Positions 46,539 to 57,529 of a stretch of DNA of 64,000 nucleotides are shown here, in pieces. Where the stretch lies: positions 34,418,405 through 34,482,404 of the forward strand of contig CM065301.1 in assembly GCA_032871835.1 (NCBI GenBank), written 5' to 3'. Each line of letters opens with the position of its first letter. Position 1 is the first letter of the stretch. The position numbers and the translations under genes are program-made. The notes under the pieces were generated by a model. That model saw only the letters and a program-made list of their open reading frames with translations, did not search any database and was not told where the DNA came from. Origin of the DNA: Dipteronia dyeriana (lineage: Eukaryota > Streptophyta > Magnoliopsida > Sapindales > Sapindaceae).

Positions 46539-47644
46539 TGTTGACAGGAAATTTGCTTGGGATGAGAAATTCCAGTTAACACCCTCGAGACCACTACAAC
46601 GAAAGTGGTGGTCGGGGTCGGTACTGTTAGGTCCCTACCTAGTTAAGAAATAGATTAGTGGCAGTAACAATAAATGGGAACTCTATTATTGATATATTGC
46701 TTTAAGATGCAAATAACTTTCTTGTTTGCTCACAATCTCTCGGGGGTGTAGGGTGGTGGCACATTGGTGCTTGTCGAAGAGTGGAGATGAAGGTGACCGT
46801 GTTCTGTAATCAGAATTTAGGCCCTCCTTCTATGTGTATATCTGTTGTTTATGATTTTTTGTCTTTTTCGTTCGTTTTCTCTTCCTCTTTACCATGCTTG
46901 GATTCACATATATATATCGTCCAAGTAGGTTTTTAGTTTGCGAATACTCTACCGTAATCTTGTGGATCCATTCCCTCCTTATCGGGCGAGATTCTTTAAT
47001 TAAATTTGAATTGTTTCTGGATTCGATGATATCGTTTGACGAAGATAAGTTTGTTCCCTTATTTAAATTTAAACTCTTGACATGCATTTAGATATCATGT
47101 GGAGATGATCCAGTGTGCACTCATGCCATCGATCTTCATGGATGTCAACCTGCCAGCTGCCTGTTGCCCCGTAGAGCGAGATGGATCCATACTCTGGCTC
47201 TGTTCTTAGAAGCTTAAGATGGATTTTCCCTGACCCTTGGGGCTTAAGGTACTCTTGTAGACCCTCCTGAGAGGTAGCTGGGGTAGTGTAGATTTAGGCA
47301 TGATTCCTTATTTATGTCCAGCAAGGACACCGGGCTTCTGGAGAGGTTGGCGAGCTTTTTTCGAAGCTCTCTTGAGCTTAGAGACTTCCCTGGCATTCAC
47401 AGGGCCGTTATGGAGCTCAACCTCAGAGCCGAGGTTCCCCGATAGATGGCCTGGAGAAGCTCGGCTCCCAATACTCCTGACGGGGTTCATCCCAGTCGTG
47501 CCAAGCTTATCTTCTAGTAGCTTTGAAGATGAACCGGCCTTCCTTGCTCCTACGGGGTGGCTTTACGGTCTTTTCGGGCTTCATGATTGTCGATTTAGGG
47601 TGGAAAATTTCTCTTTGATCTTTGGCCAAATTTCCCTATTAACA
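46539..47644 (-). repeat. Element B 3' LTR (1106 bp)
   Basis: It runs TGTTGACAGGAAATTT to AAATTTCCCTATTAACA on the plus strand, aligns with 57530-58636 from end to end, and lies next to the left ACACA. A TATATATAT near 46906-46914 could be its TATA box on the minus strand. Confidence 0.9.
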
Positions 47645-47662
47645 GATGTCCTTTCTGACTTG
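47645..47662 (-). other. Element B polypurine tract region
   Basis: Read on the minus strand just before the 3' LTR is CAAGTCAGAAAGGACATC, purine-rich and similar in place and sequence to the A1 tract at 36072-36088. Confidence 0.55.
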
Positions 47663-47856
47663 AACACTGGTGGTAAAGTTGGGGTTGGAGTCAGATTCCT
47701 TGTTTAATTGAGAAAGTTTTTCGCCATAAAAATAATTAATGAGAGTGAAATTTTCTCATTAATTACCCAACATTTTGAATTTGAAGCTGAGTGTTATTCG
47801 AAGTAAAACAGCTGTAATACGACAGTGATCTTCTCGAAGATATCACCCATAGACCT

Positions 47857-47865
47857 CTATTTAAG
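47857..47865 (+). promoter_or_regulatory. Putative TATA box for the antisense gene of element B
   Basis: CTATTTAAG lies about 120 bp before the ATG at 47983. A C/T-rich stretch typical of a plant 5' UTR follows (47870-47980). There is no other gene on this strand for it to serve. Inferred from sequence only. Confidence 0.5.
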
Positions 47866-48900
47866 CCTGGTCTAACCTTCACCTTCTTCATACTTTCTCA
47901 AATCTCAAAACTTTCAAATTTCTTCTTCCCCATTTTCTCTGTCGAAATCTTCCACTTGCTTTCTCACCTTTCTTTCCCATCAATGTTGACTTCCGCAGAT
48001 AGTGTTGATGCCTTGGTGGAGGGCTCCGGGGGCCCTGACCTAGCTCTTCTTAAGTGGGTGTGAGGGATTTCAAGTGACGAGGAATCTTCCCCCCTCCACC
48101 AGCGCCATCGTTCTAACAGGAATGCTCTTATAGGCTCTGGTTTTTCGAACCGGCCTGACAACCCTCTGAACTTATTCGACGAAGACTCTAACATCGGGGA
48201 GAGATGAGATATGGTTAGGAGGGCTCAAGTCACGGTGGTAGAGCTTCCTGCAATGATAGCCCTTCATTTCGAAATGAGGGTAATCCCCGACTCTACTGTC
48301 CATCCTCAGTCGATCGGCCGTCTACGGGACAATTATGGTATTCCGGATACCGTTTATCTAACCGTCCTTCATCGAAATTACGATGCTTTTAGCTCGCCTA
48401 AGGGCTTGCTTCCTATTCATATCGTGGCTTTTGAGAGCGGGGTGAGGCTCCCTCTCCACCACCTTACGGCGGGCTCTCAATGCCCTTCAGCTAGCTCCGC
48501 TTTAACTGACGCCTGGCTTTTGGAAGCATCTAATCGGCTTTCTGGTATTGTGGAGGGAGCAATGCGAGCAGAGCTGTTTAACTAGGGAGCCCGGGGCTAT
48601 GGAGCTCACTTTCCTTTTCCAGATCGATAGCCTGGCAGGAGTCCCACGAGGCCAATTCTATGCCAAGGCTAAGAATAGGCTCAATTTTATCATCCTCGGG
48701 GCTTCAAAGAAGGACGCGGCTTGGAAAGAAGAATGGGTATTGGTGGGGGGAGACTGAAGGAGCTCTGTCTTCATCGGCGGGCTTAAGCTCGAGGTTCCCA
48801 CGACCTTACCCGATGAGTTTGAAGCCGTGCTGAAGACCATCCTAGCTCGGAACTATTTGAATATGAAGTTTCCGACTGCTGACCCCTTTGATCCCTGCAG

Positions 48901-49033
48901 GTAAACAGGTACTTGTGGATATCTGGTGCTACCCCTCGTGAGTATCTCGATCTATATTGTTTTTTTTTTCTTTTTCTTCTTTTTTTTATTTGAGGGTTCA
49001 GTTCTGATGATCTTGATTCTTTTCTCTAACTAG
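48901..49033 (+). other. Putative intron 1 of the antisense gene
   Basis: The donor CAG|GTAAAC is at 48900/48901. The body carries a T/C-rich run (48959-48990), and the acceptor TCTCTAACTAG ends at 49033. Coding similarity stops at the donor. Another donor, CTC|GTGAGT near 48940, is possible. Confidence 0.5.
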
Positions 49034-49494
49034 TCCTTGGGAGCTCTCCCGACTGTTCTGAAGAAGAAGGGTCAATCACTATGGTAGGTTCCCCGTTTGT
49101 TCCTTCCCCCTCTTATTCCTCTGGTGAAGTCCAAGATGGCTCTTCTGGCATCTCAGGCTGCGAATTCTCTAAACCAAGGAGGGTCTGCTTCCTAAGTCAC
49201 CAATAAGTCTTTTCCTGCCCCTCTTCCAGAAGTTAATGCTCCAAATGATGCCCCCCGAGTCCCGCTACCATTTTCTACAGATCCAGCTTTATCCCAGGTA
49301 GTCGAGGTTCCCAGGAAGCCCGATACCGATTTTTTGAGGTTGCCCCTTCTCGTCCCCACCAGCAGTCGAGCTCGATGTGTCAGGATGAGGTCCTGAAGAA
49401 GTTTGTCGCATCTTGTCTAGGCAGCTGGCTTTCTAGGATGAACGCGATGCCCGTGGACATCTTGATCACCAAAAGGTCCGCCTTTTTAGCCGAA

Positions 49495-49564
49495 GTAATT
49501 GTTGCTTTTACTTCTTCATTGAGCTGCTTGACTTGTCATTTTCTAACCTGATTTTCCTTTGCAG
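49495..49564 (+). other. Putative intron 2 of the antisense gene
   Basis: The donor GAA|GTAATT is at 49494/49495 and the acceptor TTTTCCTTTGCAG ends at 49564, with a pyrimidine-rich interval. Removing it joins RSAFLAE to AFKFQVAMEHQ in one frame. At 70 bp it is near the lower size limit for plant introns. Confidence 0.55.
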
Positions 49565-50413
49565 GCTTTCAAGTTTCAGGTGGCCATGGAGCATCAGGTA
49601 GCCTTCCTTCCTGATCGGGCAGCCAAGGCTGAGGCTGAAGCTGAACTAGCCATGGGGTTGCTTGCAAGGGCTCAGACCCTGGTCTAGGAGATGACCTCTA
49701 GCCAACAAGGAATGGAAACACAGCTAGCTGATCTGTAATGCGATCATGAGAGGCTGAAGCTAGCTTTTGATCAAGAGACTCTCCGGTCGAAGCGGCTGGC
49801 TAGCCATCAGGATGTCCGGAGAGGAGAGGAGAAGGCCTTAGACTTTGAAAACCAAAACTTACAGGCTCGAATTACCCTGCTCCAAGCCAAAGTGGAAGCC
49901 TCCTATCAGGTTACAGAGGCACTCCCTCCCGATCTCTCCAGCATTGCTGGCTGGGATAGAGCAAAGGTCATATCACGGGTTGTGGAGATGTCTCGCCCTT
50001 AAACTGATAGAACTGGATCTTCTGGGAAGGGAGCTGGGAAGCAGTTTGATATGTCAGATCTGCCTCCTCATGTTCCAGCCTTTCCAGTATCTGGTCCCGG
50101 TGAATCCTCGAAGGGGATTCACAATGAGGAGCTAGAAGCAGACCTTGATGAAGCCCGAGATCCCCTCGCAGTGCTCTCAGGATTGGAGCCAACAGATGGC
50201 GGGAACATGCCTAAGTCGGTGACCATCTTTCTTGATCCAGCCATATAGCCTGAAGTTATGGCGGTGTTCGATGAAATTGTGGAGGAAGATCCTGTTGACC
50301 CCGAGGCAGCCAAGGCTGATCCCTATGAGGAAGTGGCGGTAGCGGTTGATGCAGCTGATCAGGATAAGCTGCTACTAGAGAGGGGAGCAGGAGGCGAGGT
50401 CCATCCTTTGTAG

Positions 50414-51002
50414 GAGGAAACTGAAAGCCCTTAGGAAAACGAAAGAGATTGAGTTCTCTCCCAGGTGATCTATTTTGAATTCCCGGAAAGAGGGGTGGTC
50501 ATCCCTTATTTAATCGAGTTTGACCTCTTATTATTATTATTTTTTTGTAGCCCGGTACCAGGGATTTGGCCCCCCTTACATGTTGTAGCCTTGTTGGGGG
50601 ATAGGCTCCCTTACTTGATAAAAAAAAATTAATCTCAGGTCTAACTCTGGCTTGCATGTACTTGCTTGGTCGTCCAACTTTTATATCGAAACGAGATATC
50701 TTATAAGAAAAAAGTTGTTGGCATTGAGCCCCCATTCTAATGAAATTCCTGGCTCAACTTCTTCTGTTGACAGTCCACTTGTTTGATTGTGGGTCTGCTG
50801 TAGTAAGAAACCCTGTATCAAGGAGAGCTAGTGAAATAACATGAGCATTAAGAGTTTAAGTAAATCGATCCCTCCATCCCTGAGCTCTTTTGGGAGGCTA
50901 TAGCCTGAATAGAACATTTATGTAAAGACCTGTTTAGCCCCCTTCAAGGGCTCGAGATTAGGAGGGCTTCTGCGCTTTCAATCTCGATTCCAACTTAGGG
51001 GG
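50414..51002. other. Noncoding interval between the antisense gene and the tandem repeats
   Basis: It contains T- and A-runs (50530-50545, 50620-50628) and no convincing reading frame. It should hold the 3' end of the antisense transcript. I see nothing else in it. Confidence 0.5.
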
Positions 51003-51425
51003 AACGGTAGCCTGACCAAGGTATCAGGAAGGCTATCTAGCTATTTCCAGGTCTCGAGATCTGGAGGGTAACTATACTCTTACACTCAGATCCTTCTTAG
51101 GGGTGGAAACCCGACCAAGGCATTAGGAGCGCCATCTAGCTATTTCCTGGTCTTGAGATCAGGATGGCACTTATGCTCTTACACTCAGATCCTTCTTAAG
51201 GGTGAAAGCCCGACCAAGGAATCAGGAGCGCTATCTAGCCATTTCCTGGTCTTGAGATCTGGATGGCAACTATGCTCTTACACTCATATCCTTTTTAAGG
51301 GTGGTAGCCCGACCAAGGAATTAGGAGCGCTATCTAGCCATTTCCTGGTCTTGAGATCTGGATGGCAACTATGCTCTTACACTCATATCCTTCTTGGGGG
51401 TGGTAGCCCAACCAAGGCATCATGA
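51003..51425 (-). repeat. Short run of the 99-bp repeat inside element B (4-5 monomers)
   Basis: GACCAAGG or a one-base variant recurs at 51014, 51113, 51212, 51311 and 51410, exactly 99 bp apart. In sense orientation (minus strand) the monomers read in the same direction relative to the element as the large A1 array. They belong to a variant with GAGATCTGGATGG where most array monomers read TTTTGATCCGGATGG on this strand. Confidence 0.95.
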
Positions 51426-51634
51426 GTTGCGGGGGGGCTTCCCCGGCTTACCCCTAGTCTTGACATGATAATGTCAAAACTTTCCATGTATCCCAAATCA
51501 TTGTAGGACATAGTTGAAGAAGGAGTAAACAGGAAAAGGCAAGCTTTATTGATGTGGAAGATGGAGTATAATACTGTCAGAAGAAAAAAAAAAAAAAAAG
51601 ATAGTCGGAGGTTGCCTGCTCCAGGATCCCCTGT
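51426..51634 (-). other. Segment between element B integrase and its tandem repeats
   Basis: It holds the shared junction sequence (GGGGGGCTTCCCC near 51430; TTGACATGATAATGTCAAAA, a near-palindrome, at 51461-51480) and a 16-base A run ending at 51599. The junction is matched at 9770-9828 before the A1 array. Confidence 0.7.
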
Positions 51635-52880
51635 TTAAGGGTAGAATTTCCGTTGGTGATCCGCATACCAAGTATGGTAGATGAGTCGGCCATCCATATC
51701 CTCGAGCTTGTATGCCCCATTACGGATCACCATCTTTATTAGGTAGGGTCCATCCCAGTTGGGCCCTAGGACCCCGTCTGACCTCTTCTTGGTGTTCAAC
51801 GTCACTTTCCTGTGGACCAAATCCTCTTCTTTAAAGCTTCTAGTTTTAACCCTCTTGTTGAAGTACCTGGCAATCCTGCATTGGTAATTGCTACCTTTTC
51901 AGCTATTCAATCTTGCTTTTCCTTCAGGAGGTCTAAACTAGCTCGGAGCTTACTTTCATTGCTCTCCGGTTTAAATCGTTGGACTCTAAAGGAGGTCAAC
52001 TTGTGCTCTATAGGTAGGACTGCTTCAACCCTGAAGGCCAGTGAGTAGGGCATTTCCCAGGTAGCTGTTATCCTTGAAGTACGGTAAGCCTAGAGGACTT
52101 CGGGAAGCTCCTCTACCTATCTACGTTTTTTGTTGTAGTTTTTTCTTCAACAACTTCTTGATGGTTTTGTTCATGGATTCTACCAAACCATTGGTCTTTA
52201 GGTGAGCTACCAAAGCAAAGCGAAGGTCGATTCCCAGACCTTGACAGAAATCTCTGAATCGGGCATTATCGAATTGTTTTCTGAGATCGGTTATGATGAT
52301 AAGAGGGGTTCCGAACCTGTAAACTACATTGGACTTGATGAACTTTGTTGTGTTCTTTTTAGATAACTGGGATAGTGGTCCGGCTTCAACCTATTTTGTA
52401 AAGTAATTAATCGCTACGATAGCGTGCTTGGCCTGTCTCGAAGCTGTAGGAAGCGGTCCAATCAAATCGACTCCCCACATAGCAAAGGGGTATGGCGAGC
52501 TAAGGGATGACAGTCGCTCAGGAGGGAGGCTACTCAAATTTACAGCCTTCTGGCATGCCTCACAGGTTTGCACCAAGCTCTTAGCATCTTGATGGATGGT
52601 TGGCCAGTTATACCCCATACGAAGAATCTGATATGCTAAGGCCTCTCCACCAATATGGTTCCCGCATTCCCCAAAATAAACCTCTCTCAAAGCCCACTTG
52701 GCATCTTCAGGGTGTAGACATCGGAGTAGGGGAAGGGATTTTCCCCTTCGGTATAAATACCCATCTACCATACAATACCGGACAGAGAGCCTTTTAACCA
52801 TCCTAGCTTGGTCGGGCTCCCTGGGGAGTTTTCCGTCCTGTAGATATTCTGCTATTGGATCCATCCAGCATGGCTGTCAT
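51635..52880 (-). pseudogene. Element B integrase
   Basis: The minus strand holds all three integrase parts. The zinc-binding domain has the H-H-C-C pattern (GNHIGGEALAYQ then VQTCEACQK). The catalytic core has aspartates in WGVDLIGPLP and IITDLRKQFDN and the glutamate in GLVESMNKTI. The C-terminal part contains VLGPNWDGPYLIKMV and GAYKLEDMDGR. In the family this enzyme inserts the cDNA into chromosomes. The N-terminal 158 codons (52391-52864) are open. The core is broken by stops and frameshifts near 52390 and 51880-52130. The last 62 codons before the stop at 51635 are open again, so pol ends here. Confidence 0.92.
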
Positions 52881-52884
52881 TCTA

Positions 52885-53900
52885 GCGTATAAGCTTCCTT
52901 ACCAGTCATAATGCTAGGTAGGGGGATTACTTGAAGAGGGACTCCCTGTTTTAGGGTCTGGCCATCATTGGCAGCTATCTTGGCTAGGATGTCAGCCCGA
53001 TGATTTAGTTATCGAGGTATCTGCTCGATTCTGAATCCCCTAAATCTGGTCCTAAGTTGTTACACCAGTTTCAGGTAAGCGATCATGTTATCCCCTTTGG
53101 CTTGATAATCCCCGAAAAATTGATTGACCACGAGTGAAGAGTCACTCTTGATATTCAGGTAACCAACCCCGAGCTCTATGGCATTTTTTGTCCCTACTAG
53201 CAGGGCTTCGTATTCCGCTTCATTGTTAGTGGCTTTAAATTTAAACTCGAAACAATGGTAGCACTCAGTTCCTTCTAGGTCGATGAGGATTATGCCCGCT
53301 CCTCCCCCGGACTTTTCGGAAGCTTCATCAGTGTAGAGAGACCATGACTCGCAGCTCTTTGGCCAGTTGTCAGATTCTGGAATCCTCTCAAGGGTTACAA
53401 TGCTACAGTGGGGGTTGCCTGATCTGAAGGTACTGAAAGCTCGGCTACAAAGTCCGCTAATGCTTGAGCTTTTATCTTGGTCCTATTCTTATACTTTAAA
53501 TCAAACTGGGTAAGCTCTAGGGCCCATAGAACAAGCCTTTCAGAATCATCCGGCCTTTACAAGAGCTTATGGAGGGGTGGGTCCGTCACCACTGCTATTG
53601 AATGAGCATGAAAGTAAGGACGAAGTTTCATTACTGAGGTTACCAAGGCTTAAACGAGCTTTTCTAACAGAGTATAGTTCTTTTCGGGTTTGGTTAGAGC
53701 GTGACTCATATAGTAGATAGGTCGTTGGATCCTATCCTCGCATTCCCTGACCAAGGCCCCACTTACAGCGGTTTCTGAAACGGCCAAGTATATTTGGATC
53801 TCTTCTCCAGGATTTGGCTTGACCAGCAGTGGAGGGCTTGTTAGGTATCTTTTCAAAGCTTGGAAAGCCTGTTTGCTCTCCTGATCCCACTTCATGTTTC
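52885..53900 (-). pseudogene. Element B tandem RNase H domains
   Basis: Two RNase H domains follow RT. The first (53480-53900) has MKWDQESKQAFQALKR, VSETAVSGALVRE and YYMSHALTKPEKNYTLLEKL. The second (about 52990-53350) has SLYTDEASEKSGGGAGI, KATNNEAEYEALLVG and LNIKSDSSLVVNQFFGDYQ, with NHRADILAKIAAND after it. The acidic residues expected for catalysis are visible in the second copy (Asp in YTD, Glu in NEAEYEAL, Asp in KSDSS, Asp in HRAD). An added RNase H after the first is known for the Tat lineage. In-frame stops near 53570, 53065 and 53010 show that it is dead. Confidence 0.88.
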
Positions 53901-53959
53901 TTCCCTACTTGATTGCTTTGAAGAATGGTAGGCACTTATCGGTAGACCGGGAGATGAAC

Positions 53960-54929
53960 CTGTTGAGCGCTGCTACCTGTCCGATCAAGACTTGAACCTG
54001 TTTAAGAGATGCGGGGGATTTTAGATCTAGGATAACAGTTATTTTTTATGGTTAGCCTTTATGCCTCGTTCATGGACCATGAAGCCCTAAAACTTCCCCG
54101 TAGTTACACCAAAGTCGCATTTCGAAGGGTTCAACCTCATTTGGTTTTCCCTTGGGATCATGAAGGTCCTTCGAAGGTCGTCCAGGTGGCCTTCCGAGGT
54201 CGAAGATTTAGTGATCATATCGTTGTTATATACCTCTATCAACCTTCAAATTTCGGGCTTGAACAAACGGTTGACTAACCGCTAGTAAGTAACTCAAGCA
54301 TTTTTGAGCTCGAAAGGCATCACCTTGTAGCAGTACAGGCCTTGTACAGTGATTATATAGGTCTTTTCTTGGTCCGCGGGATGCATCATAATTTGATTAT
54401 AGCCAGAAAATGTGTCCATGAAGCTCAGGAGCTTGTTCACGGAGGTAGAATCGACCAACTAATCAAATTTTGGCAGAGGAAAATTATCCTTCGGGCATGC
54501 CCGGTTGAGGTCGGTGTAGTCCACGCACATGCGCCACTTCCCCTTTGCCTTCGTGACCATGACCATGACCATGTTGGCGAGCCATTCGAGATAGCAGGCT
54601 TCTCGAATGAAGCCTGCCTGGGTAAGTTTATCCACCTCTTCTTGAACCGCCATATTTCTTTCATTGTTAAAGTGGTGCCTTTTCTTTTTGACGGGCTTGA
54701 AGGTCGGATCCACCGTCAGTCGATGTGCAGCTAATTCCATTGGGATCACCGACATCTCCGTATGACTCTAGGAGAAAATATCGTTGAACTCCATAAGAAG
54801 CCTAATCAAACCCTCTTTCATTCTTGGCTCAAGGGTAGCTCCGATCTTGATGACCTTTAAGGGATCAGTTAGTCTAACAGGAATCTCCTCTAACTTGTCG
54901 ATCGGGTGGCCGTTGACCCATTCCCTTCT
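53960..54929 (-). pseudogene. Element B reverse transcriptase
   Basis: The minus strand keeps the linker (HPIDKLEEIPVRLTDP) and RT entry (ELAAHRLTVDPTFKPVKKKR, AVQEEVDKLTQAGFIREA, CVDYTDLNRACPKDNFPLPK). The palm motif that should hold two aspartates reads YNND (54219-54230), so one catalytic aspartate is replaced. The VMVMVTK stretch near 54555-54570 looks like a short internal duplication. Stops and frameshifts follow from 54440 leftwards. It is the RT of element B and cannot be active as written. Confidence 0.9.
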
Positions 54930-55493
54930 CTATTCTTCCATGTCCAGTACCACAAGGTTTTCTTCGGGATAATAAGTGGAGCCCGCGTCTTCCAGGTTTA
55001 GTGCCGAGGTTATCCCGCCTTGGATAGTTGTTACTTGGGCGAGTTGTTTAGCTAGAGCTGCTGGGTAAGCCGACACTGCATAGCATTTCCTAGTAGTTTG
55101 CTGATCACCCCGAACCTCTCCCACTGGAAACTTCAGGACATTGTAAAAAATAGAAAGGACCTCCTTCAGGGATGATAGGAATGGCCTCCCTAATATTGCG
55201 TTTGTAAGCCGACGGGGTATCCAACACCACGAAGTCAGTCATGATGTTTTGTTGGAGAGGTACGACTTTTATGATCACTGGTAGAATTTTTTATCCTACG
55301 GGTGTGATGGAGTCCCAGTGAAACCGTATAATTGAGTAGTACAACTGTTGTAGCACCAATGCTTCAAGTTTAGTTTTTCCAAAGTGTCTTTGAACAGAAC
55401 GTCAACGCTGCTACCTGTGTCGACGAGCACACGGTGCACCATGAAGTTGGCAATTTGTAATGTAATGACTATGGGCTCATCATGTGGCTGCAC
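54930..55493 (-). pseudogene. Element B aspartic protease and linker
   Basis: It keeps HDEPIVITLQIANFMVHRVL and the active-site DTGSS (Asp codon at 55419-55421). After a break near 55296 comes the linker GEVRGDQQTTRKCYAVSAY and AALAKQLAQVTTIQGGITS. It lies between gag and RT as expected. Confidence 0.88.
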
Positions 55494-55699
55494 AGTGTTA
55501 AAGACATATGCTTCTGTGAAGATGATTTGAGACAGCTGGGAGGGGTAGGTCGGTGTCTGGTTGACCTTGAAAATATCCTGCCCCTCCTCTGTACGAGTGA
55601 CCTTCCTAGCATGGTTTTTCCTGGAATTGTTAGAGGTGCCTACCAGAGTGGGACCTCCGCTGATAGTGTGTATTACTTAAATTTGTTGCATTAAGTCCG

Positions 55700-57451
55700 C
55701 CTGCTCTCCCTTCCTCTTCTCAGCGTGTTCCCGGATCTCGGCTTGCACCTCCCTTCCCATTTGAATGTTCTCCTTAACTTGTTGTAAGAACTCTATCGAG
55801 CATCTTCCCCTGGTCAAAACCTCAATCTGGTTCCGTTGGTTGAAGCATTCTAAAGTATTGTGCCCTACATCCTCTTGAAAGTCGCAATATTTGTAACGAT
55901 TTCTTTTATCGACCAGGGCTTAAATAGGAGCGGGCTTCGTTAACAAACCCTTATCCCGAATGGTGAGGTAGATTGTTTCTCAGGATGCGTTTAAAGGAGT
56001 GTAATTTTCGTACCCCCTCCAATCGCGAGCTATAGGGGCTACTGCCCTAGGAGGTGGTAAAGCTTGAGAATGAGCCTGTTTGTCTGGATACCTTTCTGAT
56101 CTGGCCTGAGGAAGAGGGAAACTGTATGTTGACTTATTAAGGGGTTTGTTCCAGCTTTTCTGATCTTTCTCAGGTCTGAGAGCTTCCTTCTTTTATCGCT
56201 TTTCGGCTCTTATGTCGTCATGCTCCATCTTGACCTTGAGTTGCACGTCGACCATTATCTGTTACAGAGCCCGATCATAGGCTTCCTAGTAGGTTTCCGG
56301 TGGTCTCTTGGCAAAAGACCGGAATAGTTTTCCTGCCTAAAAGTTTCTTTTGAAGTTGGCGAGGGTTTCTCTCTAGATGAAGACTCCCATCTGGATGAAT
56401 TCCTTGTGGAACCGTTCGACATAAGCCCGGAGAGTTTCTGTTCTCTCCTGGATCACATATTGTAGATGAATCGGGTCTTTCAGTCGGGGCTTAACCCCCT
56501 GGAACTGTGAACAGAAATTAATTGATAATTTGGTGAAAGAATCTACGCTCCTGGTGGGTAGTTTCCTAAACCAGGTCTTAGCATAATCGGTGAGTGTAGA
56601 GGGGAACATCCGACACATAGCGGCCCTGGTAGTGTTTTGGACCTCCATCTGTTGAATGAAACTCTCTAAGTGGCTCAGTGGATCTTCAGTCTCGGAGAAC
56701 CTATCAGCTGGCATTTTAAACTTAAACGTTCATTTCACTTAGAGGATCTTTCTTTTCCTCCTTGTATTTCCCCTTCTTCATCAATTGGACCTTTTTCTGT
56801 AGCTGTGCCAACTGGCTCTTTAGTCACTTGCTTTCGGACTTCCTTGAGTCGATCTCGGATTCCTCACCGTTAGATCTCTCTAATAAACTGGTGGCCTCTA
56901 CCCGGTTCCTTCTTTTGAGGGGGCTTGCTCGGGGACATGGCTGACTTTCTTTTTCTCTACCCCAGGCTTCCCTCCTTGTAGTAGTTGGGTGGAATAGCTC
57001 TTTCCGTCCCCGGGAAAGGACGTCTGTCACCGATTTGACTTGTCATTGTTGGTAGCATGGTAGCGTTTCGGGAACATGGGGCATAAACCCTAGCCTTTCC
57101 TGGATCAAGGTCGGGAGCCCCGCTCTGTTACGAGTTGATTCCCGAAGGGCAGGCCCTAAGCTATCAAAGGAAGGTTGCCTATCCCCGGGCCTGCTTGATT
57201 CCCCCTGATTGCAAAGACCTGTTTGTTGGATAGCGATACCCTCAGCGAGTAGTCGAAGGCGGACGTTCTCTACAAAGGCCACCGCTTGTTGGTCAAGCTC
57301 GACTTGGCTTCCCATAGGGGGATCTAAAGCCCGTTCAGTAGCTGGCTGGATGGGAATCTGGCAATAGAGCCCAGATTTTTTCCTTTTCCTTGGGACCTGC
57401 TGAAGGCTGTCCCGAGGTGCTCTGCTGCCCTTGTGAGGAGCCGAGCTTCAT
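55700..57451 (-). pseudogene. Element B gag
   Basis: The likely start is the ATG at 57451 (MKLGSSQGQQSTSGQPSA). The N-terminal region contains QVELDQQAVAFVENVRLRLL; a charged, arginine-rich stretch is at 56824-57030. The capsid core (retrotransposon gag family) is open at 56373-56714 (LSHLESFIQQMEVQNTT, FTKLSINFCSQFQGVKPRLK, ERTETLRAYVERFHKEF). A zinc-knuckle-like YCDFQEDVGHNTLEC is near 55860-55900. In the family the protein packages element RNA in particles. Frameshifts (near 56720-56760) and stops (near 56375 and 56195) break it. Confidence 0.9.
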
Positions 57452-57504
57452 GATGACTTTGAAATAAAGAAATTTTTGAATGTACAAAGATGGTGGTGTG
57501 AGAG

Positions 57505-57529
57505 GTTTCCCATAGACGGCGCTAGAAAG
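57505..57529 (-). other. Primer-binding-site region of element B
   Basis: On the minus strand, directly after the 5' LTR, the sequence is CTTTCTAGCGCCGTCTATGG. Compared with element D the first G of TGG is mutated. Confidence 0.7.

Larger units (their letters stand above)
47983..50413 (+). pseudogene. Antisense gene of element B (Transposase_28 / putative gypsy type transposon family)
   Basis: It runs opposite to pol, between pol and the 3' LTR, as in other Tat-type elements. From the ATG at 47983 one frame (stops near 48058 and 48205) leads into a region like the plant family named putative gypsy type transposon: RLRDNYGIPDTVYLTVL and FESGVRLPLHHL (48330-48460). A frameshift near 48560-48590 leads to FYAKAKNRLNFIILGAS and LPDEFEAVLKTILARNYLNM. 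Two intron-like gaps follow (48901-49033 and 49495-49564). The last part is a coiled-coil-like region (AAKAEAEAELAMGLLARAQ, LDFENQNLQARITLLQAKVE) and an acidic tail ending at 50413. Stops near 49690, 49740, 50001 and 50247 show decay. The protein's role is unknown. Family call good, gene model tentative. Confidence 0.75.

Noticed and set aside
47300..47707. 135-codon plus-strand frame as a gene
   Set aside because: It overlaps the element B 3' LTR and runs across its end; the frame is not kept intact in the other LTR copies.
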